From Nonomuraea fuscirosea (GTDB lineage Bacteria > Actinomycetota > Actinomycetes > Streptosporangiales > Streptosporangiaceae): DNA of 64,000 nucleotides. Of the stretch, positions 34,131 through 42,868 are shown piece by piece. The stretch's first letter is position 1. Each line of letters opens with the position of its first letter. A program made the position numbers and the translations under genes. The notes under the pieces are model-generated. The model searched no databases and was not told where the DNA came from. It saw only the letters and a list, made by a program, of their open reading frames with translations. The DNA is taken from NCBI RefSeq assembly GCF_003001935.1, contig NZ_PVNG01000004.1, positions 537,578 to 601,577 on the forward strand. The letters are read 5' to 3'.

Positions 34131-35012
34131 CTAGGCATGCGCGGCCGGTTCCGCGGTGAGGGCGAGGAAGGCCTCCTCCAGGGTGGCCGGTCTGATCTCC
34201 AGGCCGGAGAACGGCGCCCCGCTGCGTACCAGCGCCACGACCAGCCGATCGGGATCGCTCACGACCAGGTCGAACCGGTCGCCCGCGCGTTCAGCGGCGA
34301 GCACGCCCGGCAACTCGGGCAGCCGGTCGGCGACGAGGGAGACGCGCCGGGTGCCGACCATGCCGCGCACGGCCCCCACGGTGTCGTCGGCCAGCACGCG
34401 GCCGGAGCCGACGACCAGGACCCGCTCGGCCAGCGCCTCGATCTCCTCCAGGTAGTGGCTGGTCAGCAGCACGGTGCCGCCCTCCTCGTGGAAGGACCTG
34501 ATGCCGTCCCACAACGCCCGCCTGGCCTCGACGTCCAGGCCGGTGGTCGGCTCGTCGAGGAACACCAGCCGCGGCCGGCCGGCGAACGCCAGCGCCACGG
34601 CCAGCCGCCGCCGCTGCCCGCCGGACAGGCCGCCGACCTGCCGCCTGGCCAGGTCACCGAGCCCGAACCTGGCCAGCAGCTCCGGCGTCCCGACCCGGTC
34701 GGGGAAGTGCGCGGAGACGAAGTCGGTGATCTCGCCGACGCGCAGCGACTCGGGCAGCCCGGTCTCCTGGGGCGTCACGCCGATGCCGCGCCGCCTGACC
34801 GGGTCCAGCGGCGAGCCGCCGAACAGCTCGACCGTGCCGGATGTGGGACGGCGCAGCCCGGCGAACAGGTTGATCAGGGTGGACTTGCCGGCGCCGTTCG
34901 GGCCGAGCAGGCCGACCAGCTCGCCCGCCCGGAGGTCGAGCGAGACGTGGTCGAGCGCGAGCACGTCGCCGTAGCGGCGGGTGGCGTCGATCGCTCTGGC
35001 GAGGACTGTCAT
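34131..35012 (-). CDS. ABC transporter ATP-binding protein
   Basis: 293 aa. Walker A LLGPNGAGKST, Q-loop VTPQETGLPES, signature LSGGQRRR, Walker B LVFLDEPTTGLD and switch His LLTSHYLEE. DrrA/CcmA-like ATPase of ABC-2 exporters with the usual C-terminal extension. Operon order is DUF6069-like membrane protein, this ATPase, permease. Confidence 0.93.
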   Translation of the reverse strand: MTVLARAIDATRRYGDVLALDHVSLDLRAGELVGLLGPNGAGKSTLINLFAGLRRPTSGTVELFGGSPLDPVRRRGIGVTPQETGLPESLRVGEITDFVSAHFPDRVGTPELLARFGLGDLARRQVGGLSGGQRRRLAVALAFAGRPRLVFLDEPTTGLDVEARRALWDGIRSFHEEGGTVLLTSHYLEEIEALAERVLVVGSGRVLADDTVGAVRGMVGTRRVSLVADRLPELPGVLAAERAGDRFDLVVSDPDRLVVALVRSGAPFSGLEIRPATLEEAFLALTAEPAAHA

Positions 35013-35067
35013 GTCAGCTCTCCTGTCGGGGGCGCAGGGGGCCGGTCTTTCCGGGTACGGGGATCGT

Positions 35068-35607
35068 TCAGCGCCGGGTCAGTCCCAGGACGACGACGGA
35101 GCCGACGACCAGGTGCATCAGGAGCAGCACCAGCGTCGCGGCCGAGCCGGTGGCGCTGCCGAGCGGGCCGGTCAGGGACAGGGCGAGCACGGCCAGGGCG
35201 GTGATCGTCCAGATCCGGACGGCCTTGGCGGTGACGCGTTCGAGCACGGCGAGCAGCGCCCAGCCGGCCAGCCCGGCGGCCAGGCTCGCGAGCACGACCG
35301 CCACCGGCCCGACCGGCTGCGGGCCGGCGCCCATCCGCACGGTCAGGTCGATCCCGCCCACCGGAACCGCCAGCACCCAGACGGCCACGGCGGCCACGGC
35401 GGCGCCGATCACGGTGAGCAGCCGCCGGACGCGCGACCGGGCGGGCGACTTCGCGGAGGACCGGGTGAAGGTCTGGGCGCGCGACTGTGCGGAGGATTGG
35501 GCGGGCGATGGAGTGGAGGGCCGGGTGGGAGTCTGGGCGGAGGGCCGGATGGGGGACTGGGTGGAGGTGTGGGCGGGAGTGTTCCGGGGGTGCGGGGTGG
35601 TGTTCAT
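35068..35607 (-). CDS. Membrane protein, DUF6069-like
   Basis: 179 aa. The first 55 residues are a Ser/Thr/Pro/Gln-rich stretch built of short repeats (SAQTPTRPSTPSPAQ, SSAQSRAQTF), encoded by repetitive DNA at 35440-35600. Four membrane segments follow, with GGIDLTVRMG after the first, which is typical of DUF6069 proteins that accompany ABC-2 transporters and two-component systems. Function unknown. First gene of the leftward transporter operon. Confidence 0.75.
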   Translation of the reverse strand: MNTTPHPRNTPAHTSTQSPIRPSAQTPTRPSTPSPAQSSAQSRAQTFTRSSAKSPARSRVRRLLTVIGAAVAAVAVWVLAVPVGGIDLTVRMGAGPQPVGPVAVVLASLAAGLAGWALLAVLERVTAKAVRIWTITALAVLALSLTGPLGSATGSAATLVLLLMHLVVGSVVVLGLTRR

Positions 35608-35738
35608 GCCGCCAAGCCTCGCCCGCCGCCCCGGCCCGCCACATCGGGCGCACGGTCGCGCCGTGTCCTTCCCGGGTGGGGTACGCCTCCGACTTTGGTA
35701 GGTGATGGGCCCGCCGTACCGGCGGTTAGCCTGGGCCG

Positions 35739-36866
35739 ATGAGCCAGAGCCGACGCCCGCACCCCTTCGCCGTGGCAGGCGTGATCCTCGGCATCGGCGC
35801 GCTGACCGCCGTGTCCCTGTGGGGGCAGGCGGGCGCCGGCTGGGGGCTGGACGTGGCGGTCGCGGTGGTGAGCCTGGCCGCGGCGGTGGCTCAGCTGTGG
35901 TGGCCGGTCCACGGCACGCTGGTCGCGACCGTGCTGGCCACGCTGTCCCCGGTGGCGACGCCGGCGGCGACGATGGGGGCGCTGCAGGTGTCGTTGCGCC
36001 GGCGTTTCCCGGTCGCCGCCGCGGTGACCGCCGCGGGCATGGCGGCCCACCTGGTGCAGGGGTGGTGGCGGCCCAACTCCGGCATCTCCCTGTCGTGGTG
36101 GCTCCTGCTCATCTGCGCCGCGTACGGCGCGCTGCTCGGCTGGGGCTCACTGGCCCGCTCCCGCCGCGCCCTGCTCATCTCCCTGAGCGAACGCGCCCGC
36201 CGCGCCGAGGCCGAGCAGGGCCGGCGGGTGGCCGAGGCGCGCATGGCCGAACGGCGTCGGCTGGCCAGGGAGATGCACGACGTGCTGGCCCACCGGCTGT
36301 CCCTGGTCGCCACGCACGCGGGAGCGCTGGAATACCGTCCGGACTCATCGCCCGACCGGCTCGCCGCCGCCGCGGGTGTGGTCCGCGCGGGCGTGCACCA
36401 GGCGCTGGAGGAGCTGCGCCAGGTGATCGGCCTGCTCCGCGAGCAGGACGACGAGTCCGACGAGCTCGCCCCCCGGCCGGGCCTGGCCGACCTGCCCGAC
36501 CTGATCGCCGACTCCCGCCGGGCGGGCCAGCCCGTACGACTGGACGAACGGGCCGCCGACGCCGCCGCCCTGCCGCCGGCCCTGTCCATGACCGCCTACC
36601 GGGTCGTCCAGGAAGGGCTGACGAACGCCCGCAAACACGCCCCCGGCGAACAGGTCGAGGTGACGCTGAGCGGCGCGCCCGGCGACACCCTGCTGATCGA
36701 CGTGCGCAACCCGGCGCCCCCCGCGGACGCCGCCCCCGTCGTGCCCGGCAGCGGGCTCGGCCTGGTCGGGCTCACCGAGCGGGTCCGGCTGGCCGGCGGG
36801 CAGCTCGACCACCACCACACCGGGGGTGAGTTCCGGCTGCTGGCCCGGCTACCATGGCCCGGGTGA
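35739..36866 (+). CDS. Sensor histidine kinase, NarL/DesK type (HisKA_3)
   Basis: 375 aa. About four membrane segments in residues 10-140, then the dimerisation helix with phosphoacceptor His180 in RRRLAREMHDVLAHRLSL, and an HATPase_c domain (YRVVQEGLTNARKHAPG; GSGLGLVGLTERV). It overlaps the response regulator gene by 13 bases. TAGCCT just upstream suggests a leaderless transcript, and a ccgccg/cggcgg dyad sits ahead of it. Likely senses an envelope signal and controls the divergent ABC-2 operon. Confidence 0.93.
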   Translation: MSQSRRPHPFAVAGVILGIGALTAVSLWGQAGAGWGLDVAVAVVSLAAAVAQLWWPVHGTLVATVLATLSPVATPAATMGALQVSLRRRFPVAAAVTAAGMAAHLVQGWWRPNSGISLSWWLLLICAAYGALLGWGSLARSRRALLISLSERARRAEAEQGRRVAEARMAERRRLAREMHDVLAHRLSLVATHAGALEYRPDSSPDRLAAAAGVVRAGVHQALEELRQVIGLLREQDDESDELAPRPGLADLPDLIADSRRAGQPVRLDERAADAAALPPALSMTAYRVVQEGLTNARKHAPGEQVEVTLSGAPGDTLLIDVRNPAPPADAAPVVPGSGLGLVGLTERVRLAGGQLDHHHTGGEFRLLARLPWPG

Positions 36867-37507
36867 TCCGCGTGCTCCTGGTCGACGACGACGCCCTGGT
36901 CCGCGCCGGGCTGTCCATGATGCTCGACGGCACCGGCGGCATCACCGTCGTCGCCGAGGCGGCCGACGGCCAGGAGGCCGTCACGGCCACCGACGCCCAC
37001 GCCCCCGACGTCGTCCTGATGGACCTGCGCATGCCCCGCGTGGACGGCATCACCGCGACCCGCCGGCTGCGCGCCCGCGCCCGGCCGCCCGAGGTGATCG
37101 TGCTGACCACGTTCGACACCGACGAGAACGTGCTGCACGCGCTCCGCGCCGGCGCCGCCGGGTTCCTGCTCAAGGACACCTCGCCGGCGCAGATCGTGGA
37201 GGCGGTCACCCGGGTCGCCGCGGGCGATCCGATCCTGTCGCCGCGCATCACCCGGCGGCTGATGGAGCGCACCGTCGCCCAGGCCGGCGCCTACGAGCGC
37301 GCCCGCGCCGCCCTGGCCATCCTCACCCCGCGCGAGCACGAGGTGGCCCTGGCCATCGGCCAGGGCCGGACGAACGCCGACATCGCCGCCGATCTGACCA
37401 TGGGGGTCACGACGGTGAAGGCCCACGTCTCCAGCATCCTGACCAAGCTCGCCCTGGACAACCGCACCCAGATCGCCCTCCTGGCCCACGACGCCGGCCT
37501 CACCTGA
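36854..37507 (+). CDS. Response regulator, NarL family
   Basis: 217 aa. Receiver domain with acidic pocket LLVDDDALVR, phosphoacceptor Asp57 in VVLMDLRMPRVDG, Thr/Ser in IVLTTFDTDE and Lys in FLLKDTSP; LuxR-type helix-turn-helix at about 150-205 (LTPREHEVALAIGQGRTNADIA, TTVKAHVSSILTKL). Partner of the overlapping histidine kinase. Confidence 0.95.
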   Translation: MARVIRVLLVDDDALVRAGLSMMLDGTGGITVVAEAADGQEAVTATDAHAPDVVLMDLRMPRVDGITATRRLRARARPPEVIVLTTFDTDENVLHALRAGAAGFLLKDTSPAQIVEAVTRVAAGDPILSPRITRRLMERTVAQAGAYERARAALAILTPREHEVALAIGQGRTNADIAADLTMGVTTVKAHVSSILTKLALDNRTQIALLAHDAGLT

Positions 37508-37550
37508 CCCCCCGGCCCCCAGCCCTGCGCCTGCTTCTTCGCCGGGCGGG

Positions 37551-38813
37551 TCAGCCTCCGACGGGCGGGCCGGCCGCCTCGCCGGTGACGGCCTCGTCCT
37601 GCCGCCGGAGGATCTCCCCGAAGTCCTCCAGGTCGTCGTAGTTGCTGAGGACGACACCGGCCCAGCCGGAGCCCAGCCAGACGGTCCAGCTGGCCGAGAT
37701 GCCGCCGCTGCCGCCGCCGCGGTTGAACTCCCACTCGCCGCCGCTGATGCGGACCGGGCCCGCGTACGAGCCGAAGGACGGGGCGCCGAGCCGGTCGCCG
37801 GGGCCGGGCAGTTTGGCGCCGGTGTAGAGGTCGGCGTAGGGCCGCTCCAGCACGGTGCCGCGGCTCAGCGCGTGCGCGAAGCGGGCCAGGTCCGGCGCGG
37901 TGGCGAAGACGTTGCCGACGAAGGCGCGGCCCGGGTTCTCGCCCGGTCCCTGCCGGCTCATGCTGTCCTTGTCCAGGTTGCGGACGCCGTCGATCCGGCC
38001 GCCGTCCGGCTGGCGCATGTAGGGATGGGCGATGCGCTCGTCGGCGAGCCACCGGGTCCTGGTGTAGTACGCCGAGCCGCGCATGCCGGCGCGGGCGAAG
38101 ACGTGCTCGTGCATGTGGTCCCAGAACGTCGTGCCGGTCACGGCCTCCACGATCTGCGCGGCGATGGCGTTGGCGGCGCCGCCGCCTGCGGTGTGTGCGT
38201 TGCGGGCGTCGTCCGAGCCGGGGGCCGCCACCAGCGTCGCCTGCCCGGCCCACTGCCGGTGGTAGTCCTGGACCTCCTTCCGGCTGGTGAAGACGCGGTG
38301 CACGTCGGGCGCCGGGGCGTCGATCCCGGAGGTGCCGCTGAGCAGGTGGTGGAGGGTCACCTGCGCGGCGAGGTCGGTGGCGAGGCCGTCCAGGTGAGTG
38401 CCCACCGGGTCCGACAGCTTCACCTTGCCGCGCTGCACCAGTTGCAGGACGGCCACGGGGAGGAACGGCATGCCCGCCGAGGACAGGTTGAACGCCACGC
38501 CGGCGTGGTTGCGGATCCCCCGTTCCTTGTCGGCCATGCCGTAGGCGCGCGACAACACCGTCCGGCCCCGGTACGACAGCAGCACCACGCCGGAGAACCG
38601 GTCACGTGCGGCCAGATCCGCCACGAACCGGTCGTAGGCCCCGCCGGGCCGGGTGTCCGGCGGGATCCGGTCCAGCCGGGACGGCCCCGCCGCGGCGGCG
38701 GCGTCACTCCCGAGCACGGCCAGCGGCGCGCCGGCCGCCACCGCGCCGGCGGCCAGCCCGCCCCATCCGAGCAGCCGCCGCCGCCCGACGTCGCGTACCG
38801 CATCAGCGTCCAT
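37551..38813 (-). CDS. Secreted beta-lactamase-fold protein with lost catalytic residues
   Basis: 420 aa. Tat-type signal (GRRRLLGWGGLAAG), mature part of the class C beta-lactamase/serine hydrolase fold. The region that should carry SxxK reads FNLSSAGMPFLPVAVLQLVQ: Ser112 is kept but the Lys is Met115. The YxN motif region reads NAHTAGGGAANAIAAQIVEAV, so Tyr is His207 and Asn is Ala209; the HxG/KTG loop reads FNRGGGSGGIS without the His. The rest of the fold, including LHHLLSGTSGID and GVVLSNYDD, is well kept. Probably a binding or scaffold protein rather than a hydrolase. A palindrome (38941-38954) lies upstream. Confidence 0.8.
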   Translation of the reverse strand: MDADAVRDVGRRRLLGWGGLAAGAVAAGAPLAVLGSDAAAAAGPSRLDRIPPDTRPGGAYDRFVADLAARDRFSGVVLLSYRGRTVLSRAYGMADKERGIRNHAGVAFNLSSAGMPFLPVAVLQLVQRGKVKLSDPVGTHLDGLATDLAAQVTLHHLLSGTSGIDAPAPDVHRVFTSRKEVQDYHRQWAGQATLVAAPGSDDARNAHTAGGGAANAIAAQIVEAVTGTTFWDHMHEHVFARAGMRGSAYYTRTRWLADERIAHPYMRQPDGGRIDGVRNLDKDSMSRQGPGENPGRAFVGNVFATAPDLARFAHALSRGTVLERPYADLYTGAKLPGPGDRLGAPSFGSYAGPVRISGGEWEFNRGGGSGGISASWTVWLGSGWAGVVLSNYDDLEDFGEILRRQDEAVTGEAAGPPVGG

Positions 38814-38940
38814 GCCCTTGCCTTCCCGGGGCGAGGCGGGAGGCGAGTGTTCGCAGGGGGACGCGGTGATCGCGTGCGCTGTTGGTCATGGCTGCGATGT
38901 TGTCCGTCGAATGTCACCGGCTCGTCCGCATGACGCGATC

Positions 38941-38954
38941 GTTCGTCGACGAAC
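38941..38954. promoter_or_regulatory. 14-bp perfect palindrome between divergent genes
   Basis: Gttcgtcgacgaac, perfectly symmetric, 67 bases before the tspO start and 128 bases before the serine-hydrolase-like gene. Candidate operator; the regulator is not encoded next to it. Confidence 0.4.
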
Positions 38955-39020
38955 CGGCCGGACCCGCGCGGGCCGGCCGCGGCCGTCTGGAGCGTGGACG
39001 CGAGGGTAGGGGCATCGGCC

Positions 39021-39500
39021 ATGAGGAAGACGCGTGCCAGCATCCTGCTCGCCACCGCCCTGGCCACCGCGGCCACCGCCGCCGCCGGGAGCCTGGCCAC
39101 CACGTCGGGTTCCGCCTGGTACCGGCGGCTCAGCAAACCCTCGTGGCAGCCGCCCGCCCAGGCGTTCCCGCTGGTGTGGACGACCCTGTACGGGCTGATC
39201 GCCTACGGCGGCGCCAGGGCGCTGTCGCGCGAGGACGAGGAACGCCGGAGCGCGCTCGGCCGGGCGCTGGCGGTCAACCTGGCGCTGAACGCGGCCTGGC
39301 CCGCGCTGTTCTTCAAGGCCCGCTCGCCGCGCCTGGCCCTGGCCGAGATCGTGGTGCTCAACGCCTCCAACCTGGTCCTGGTGCGCCGGGCCGGGCGGGC
39401 CGACCGGGCGGCGGGGGCGATGCTGGTGCCGTACGCGGCCTGGACCGCCTTCGCCACCGCGCTCAACGCCTCCATCGCCCGCCGCAACCCCAGCCACTGA
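39021..39500 (+). CDS. TspO/MBR family tryptophan-rich sensory protein
   Basis: 159 aa from the ATG at 39021. Five membrane segments with the TspO pattern: WYRRLSKPSWQPPAQAFPLV, WTTLYGLIAYGGARAL, LNLALNAAWPALFF (here NLALNAAWPALFFKAR) and the closing PYAAWTAFATALNASI. Bacterial TspO binds porphyrins and affects tetrapyrrole or stress responses. No neighbouring partner. Convergent with the GH2 gene, separated by a GC hairpin. Confidence 0.85.
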   Translation: MRKTRASILLATALATAATAAAGSLATTSGSAWYRRLSKPSWQPPAQAFPLVWTTLYGLIAYGGARALSREDEERRSALGRALAVNLALNAAWPALFFKARSPRLALAEIVVLNASNLVLVRRAGRADRAAGAMLVPYAAWTAFATALNASIARRNPSH

Positions 39501-39530
39501 CCGGTCACCAGCCCGCTGATCGGCCCGCGC

Positions 39531-39549
39531 CCGGGCGGCCCGCGCCCGG
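39531..39549. terminator. GC hairpin between convergent tspO and GH2 genes
   Basis: Stem ccgggcg/cgcccgg around gcccg. It overlaps a tandem 14-bp duplication of cggcccgcgcccgg (39521-39534, 39536-39549). Its place between two convergent stops suggests a shared terminator. Confidence 0.5.
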
Positions 39550-39600
39550 ACCGCAGGCGCCCGGACGACCGGCCGGCGGGCCGAACGTCCGGGCGAGGAG

Positions 39601-41412
39601 TCAGCCGGAGGAACGTTCCGAGGCGGCCTGGCGGATCTGGACGGCGCGGACCCGCTCGACGTCGAGCTTGGTCGTGCGGTCGAAGCGGTAGATGCCGTTC
39701 TCCTCCTGGAACACGTCGGTCAGCTGCGTGTAGCAGTAGCCGAACATGCCCGGATCGTCCAGCAGCGCGTCGGTCAGGCCGGCGAAACGGGCGTGGAACT
39801 CTTCCTCGCTGCGCACGCGCTGGCCGTAGCCCCAGGAGGTCACCCGGGCGGCGTCCTGCGCGGTGCCGGCGAGTTCGGGGTTCCACCAGATGCCGCCGTA
39901 CTCGCTGACGAAGTACGGCTGGCCGCGGTAGGGGACGGAGATCTCCTGCCCGGACTCGTCGTTGACGTAGGGCTCGTCCTTGGCCAGGCCGCTGAGCTGG
40001 CCGGCGAACTCGGCGGGCTCCTGCTCGTAGTTGTGGGAGTCGTAGACGTCGGTCTCGGGGACGCGGTGGCTGTAGCCGGAGGCGTCGACGACCGGCCGGG
40101 TGGGGTCGGTGAGCTTGGTGGCCAGGAACATGCCGCGGGTGACGTCGTCGAGCTGGGTGAGGCGGTCGTGGATGGGCTGGCGGGTCTCGTTGAGCGGGCA
40201 CCAGCCGATGATCGACGGGTGGGAGACGTCGCGTTCGAGGACCTCCAGCCACTGGGTGAGGAAGGAGGCGGTGGGCAGCTGCTCGCGGCCGTCGTGCGCG
40301 CCCCAGTCGCCGAACTCGCCCCACACCAGGTAGCCGAGCCGGTCGGCGTGGTAGAGGAAGCGCTCCTCGAACACCTTCTGGTGCAGGCGGGCGCCGTTGA
40401 AGCCGGCCGCCACCGACAGCTCGATGTCGCGCAGCAGCGCGGCGTCGCTGGGCGCGGTCATGAGCCCGTCGGGGTAGTAGCCCTGGTCCAGCACCAGGCG
40501 CTGGAAGACGGGACGGCCGTTGATGAGCACGCGCTTGCCGTCGATCGCGATCGAGCGCAGCCCGGCGTAGCTGTCCACGGCGTCGGTGACGGCGCCGGAG
40601 GCGTCGAGCAGCTCGACCTTCACGTCGTACAGGAAGCCCTCGCCCGGCTCCCACAGCCGCACCCGCGCGGCCGGCAGTTCCAGGCGCAGCGACGGCGCTA
40701 GATCGACGTCGGCGCGGACGGTCGCGGTGGCGACGGCGCCCTCGCCGTCGGAGACGGTGACGCGGACCGAGTCGCTGGGGCGGTTGCCGGACAGCGGGGT
40801 GACGACGGTGAAGGCGGAGCCGGCGACGTCGGGGGTGATCCGCGGGCGGCGCAGGTGCACGTCGGGGACCGGCTCCAGCCACACCGTCTGCCAGATGCCG
40901 GTGGTGCGGGTGTAGAGGCACTCGTAGTTGTGGTACCTGGCCGACTGCTTGCCGCGTGCCTGCGGGCCGTGCCGGGAGTCGCGGGCGCGGACCACGATCG
41001 TGGCCTGCTCGCCGGGGCGGGCCGCCCCCGACAGGTCGGCGGTGAAGGGGGAGAAACCGCCGCGGTGACGGGCCACCTCGACGCCGTTCACCCAGACCGT
41101 CGCGTCGTGGTCCACGGCGCCGAAGTGCAGCAGCGTCCTGCGGCCGGCCCACGCGGCCGGGATCGTCACCGTGCGGCGGTACCACACCGCGTCCATGAAG
41201 TCGGTGTGCCCGAGCCCGGACAGCTCCGACTCCGGCGCGAAGGGCACGGTGATGCTGCCGGTGAGCTCGCGTTCGCGCAGGCCGCGCTCCAGGCCGGAGT
41301 CCGCGGCGTCGATCTCGAACTGCCAGGGGCCGTTGAGGGTGAGCCAGTCGGGGCGGACCATCTGCGGGCGGGGATATTCCGGGCGTGGCACGTCAGGGGA
41401 AACGGCGCTCAT
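39601..41412 (-). CDS. Glycoside hydrolase family 2 (beta-galactosidase/beta-glucuronidase type)
   Basis: 603 aa from the ATG at 41412. Jelly-roll sugar-binding domain (about 20-185: LTLNGPWQFEID, WYRRTVTIPAAWAGRRTLLHF), an immunoglobulin-like domain (about 190-285) and a TIM barrel with acid/base Glu409 in IIGWCPLNETRQ and nucleophile Glu504 in YFVSEYGGIWWN. No signal peptide, so it acts inside the cell. Divergent from a sugar ABC importer, so it likely cleaves the imported oligosaccharide. Specificity between galactoside, glucuronide, mannoside and arabinoside cannot be set from sequence. Confidence 0.9.
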   Translation of the reverse strand: MSAVSPDVPRPEYPRPQMVRPDWLTLNGPWQFEIDAADSGLERGLRERELTGSITVPFAPESELSGLGHTDFMDAVWYRRTVTIPAAWAGRRTLLHFGAVDHDATVWVNGVEVARHRGGFSPFTADLSGAARPGEQATIVVRARDSRHGPQARGKQSARYHNYECLYTRTTGIWQTVWLEPVPDVHLRRPRITPDVAGSAFTVVTPLSGNRPSDSVRVTVSDGEGAVATATVRADVDLAPSLRLELPAARVRLWEPGEGFLYDVKVELLDASGAVTDAVDSYAGLRSIAIDGKRVLINGRPVFQRLVLDQGYYPDGLMTAPSDAALLRDIELSVAAGFNGARLHQKVFEERFLYHADRLGYLVWGEFGDWGAHDGREQLPTASFLTQWLEVLERDVSHPSIIGWCPLNETRQPIHDRLTQLDDVTRGMFLATKLTDPTRPVVDASGYSHRVPETDVYDSHNYEQEPAEFAGQLSGLAKDEPYVNDESGQEISVPYRGQPYFVSEYGGIWWNPELAGTAQDAARVTSWGYGQRVRSEEEFHARFAGLTDALLDDPGMFGYCYTQLTDVFQEENGIYRFDRTTKLDVERVRAVQIRQAASERSSG

Positions 41413-41456
41413 CAGACAACCTAACAATTCGTATATCGGGGTAAGTCAAGTCCTTT

Positions 41457-41468
41457 TGCTACGTAGCA
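41457..41468. promoter_or_regulatory. LacI-type operator between GH2 and sugar importer
   Basis: Tgctacgtagca, a perfect 12-bp palindrome with the central CG step typical of LacI/PurR operators, within the 142-base gap between the divergent starts. The LacI gene at 44694-45692 is its probable binder. Confidence 0.65.
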
Positions 41469-41554
41469 GAGTGTGCCACACTCCCTCCAACCGGAGCCAA
41501 CATCCGGCTACCCACCGCTGTGCGGGCCGCCGGATCCTCTGCAAGGAACCACAA

Positions 41555-42868
41555 ATGAGCAAGTCGCCCAATATCCGGCTCTCCCGCCGTAGGGTGCTGC
41601 AAGCCGCAGGCCTCTCGGCGCTGCTGGCCGGTTGCGGCACGGGGCCCGCGAGCCGAAGTTCGCAGGAGATCACGTTCTGGCATCTGCTCACCGGCGGCGA
41701 CGGCGAGCGCATGAACGCGATCGTCACCAAGGCCGACGCGGACCTGCCGGACGCCCATATCAAGCAGATCGTCCTGGCCTGGGGCGCCCCCTACTACACC
41801 AAGCTCGCCATGTCCGCCGCCGGCGGCCGGGCGCCCGACCTGGGCGTCCTGCACATGTCGCGCCTGGCCGGGTACGCGCCCGGCGGCCTGCTGGACCCCT
41901 GGGACCTGAACCGGCTGGCCCGCTACGGCATCACGGAGCAGTCGTTCACCGCCCCGGCCTGGAAGAGCTCCATGGTCGGCGGGAAGACCTTCGCGCTGGC
42001 CCTGGACTCGCACACGTTCGTGGCGTTCTTCAACACCGAGCTGGCCGAGAAGGCCGGGCTGCTCGAATCCGGCGGGAAACTGCCGGAGATCAAGAGCCTG
42101 GACGACATGAAGAAGCTCGGCCGGGAGTTCAAGCAGGTCACCGGCAAGCCGTACGGCCTGGCCTACGGCTTCCTCGGCGACGGCGCCCAGCTGTGGCGGC
42201 TGTTCTGGACCTTCTACACCCAGCACGGCGCCACCTTCGAGCTGACCGGCGACAAGTTCGGCTACGACGCCGAGGCGTTCGAGGAGTCGGTCGAGACGAT
42301 GCGCAGCCTGGTCGACGGCGACGTGGCCTCCAAGAGCGCCGACTACGCCACCGCCAGCTCCTCCTTCCTCAACGGGGACTCCGGCCTGGTCTTCTCCGGC
42401 GTCTGGGAGCTGCCGCAGTACCAGGACGCGAAGGTGCCGCTGGGCGCCATGCCGATCCCGAACATGTTCGGCACCGGCGTCAACGCCAACTGGGGCGACT
42501 CGCACACGTTCGTGCTGCCGCACCAGGACAATCCGGACGAGCACCGGCGGGAGCTGGCCTACCAGGCGGTGGCCGGCATCCTGAAGAACTCGCTGCCCTG
42601 GGGCCACGCCGGGCACACCCCCGCCTACCAGCCCGTCGTCAACAGCGCGGAGTTCAAGGCGCTGCAGCCGAACCGGGACTACGCGGTCACCGCGACGTAC
42701 CTGCACTACGACCCGCCGTCCTCCTTCACCGGGGCGGCCTCCAGCTTCATGACCCAGTTCGGCAGCATCGTGCAGAACGTGCTGATCGGCCAGACGTCGG
42801 TGAAGGACGCCGTCGCCTCCTTCGCCGAGAGAGTCAACGTCCTCATGTCCAAGGCGGTGCAGCGATGA
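41555..42868 (+). CDS. Sugar ABC transporter substrate-binding lipoprotein
   Basis: 437 aa from the ATG at 41555 (AAGGAA eight bases ahead). Signal with twin arginines (SRRRVLQAAG) and lipobox LLAGC, so exported and lipid-anchored. SBP_bac_1 fold: EITFWHLLTGGDGERMNAIV, RAPDLGVLHMSRLAGY, GGKTFALALDSHTFVAFFNTE, FLNGDSGLVFSGVWELPQ, typical of oligosaccharide-binding proteins. Followed by two permease genes with ATGA overlaps; the ATPase (MsmK-like) must come from elsewhere, as is usual for these importers in actinomycetes. Confidence 0.93.
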   Translation: MSKSPNIRLSRRRVLQAAGLSALLAGCGTGPASRSSQEITFWHLLTGGDGERMNAIVTKADADLPDAHIKQIVLAWGAPYYTKLAMSAAGGRAPDLGVLHMSRLAGYAPGGLLDPWDLNRLARYGITEQSFTAPAWKSSMVGGKTFALALDSHTFVAFFNTELAEKAGLLESGGKLPEIKSLDDMKKLGREFKQVTGKPYGLAYGFLGDGAQLWRLFWTFYTQHGATFELTGDKFGYDAEAFEESVETMRSLVDGDVASKSADYATASSSFLNGDSGLVFSGVWELPQYQDAKVPLGAMPIPNMFGTGVNANWGDSHTFVLPHQDNPDEHRRELAYQAVAGILKNSLPWGHAGHTPAYQPVVNSAEFKALQPNRDYAVTATYLHYDPPSSFTGAASSFMTQFGSIVQNVLIGQTSVKDAVASFAERVNVLMSKAVQR

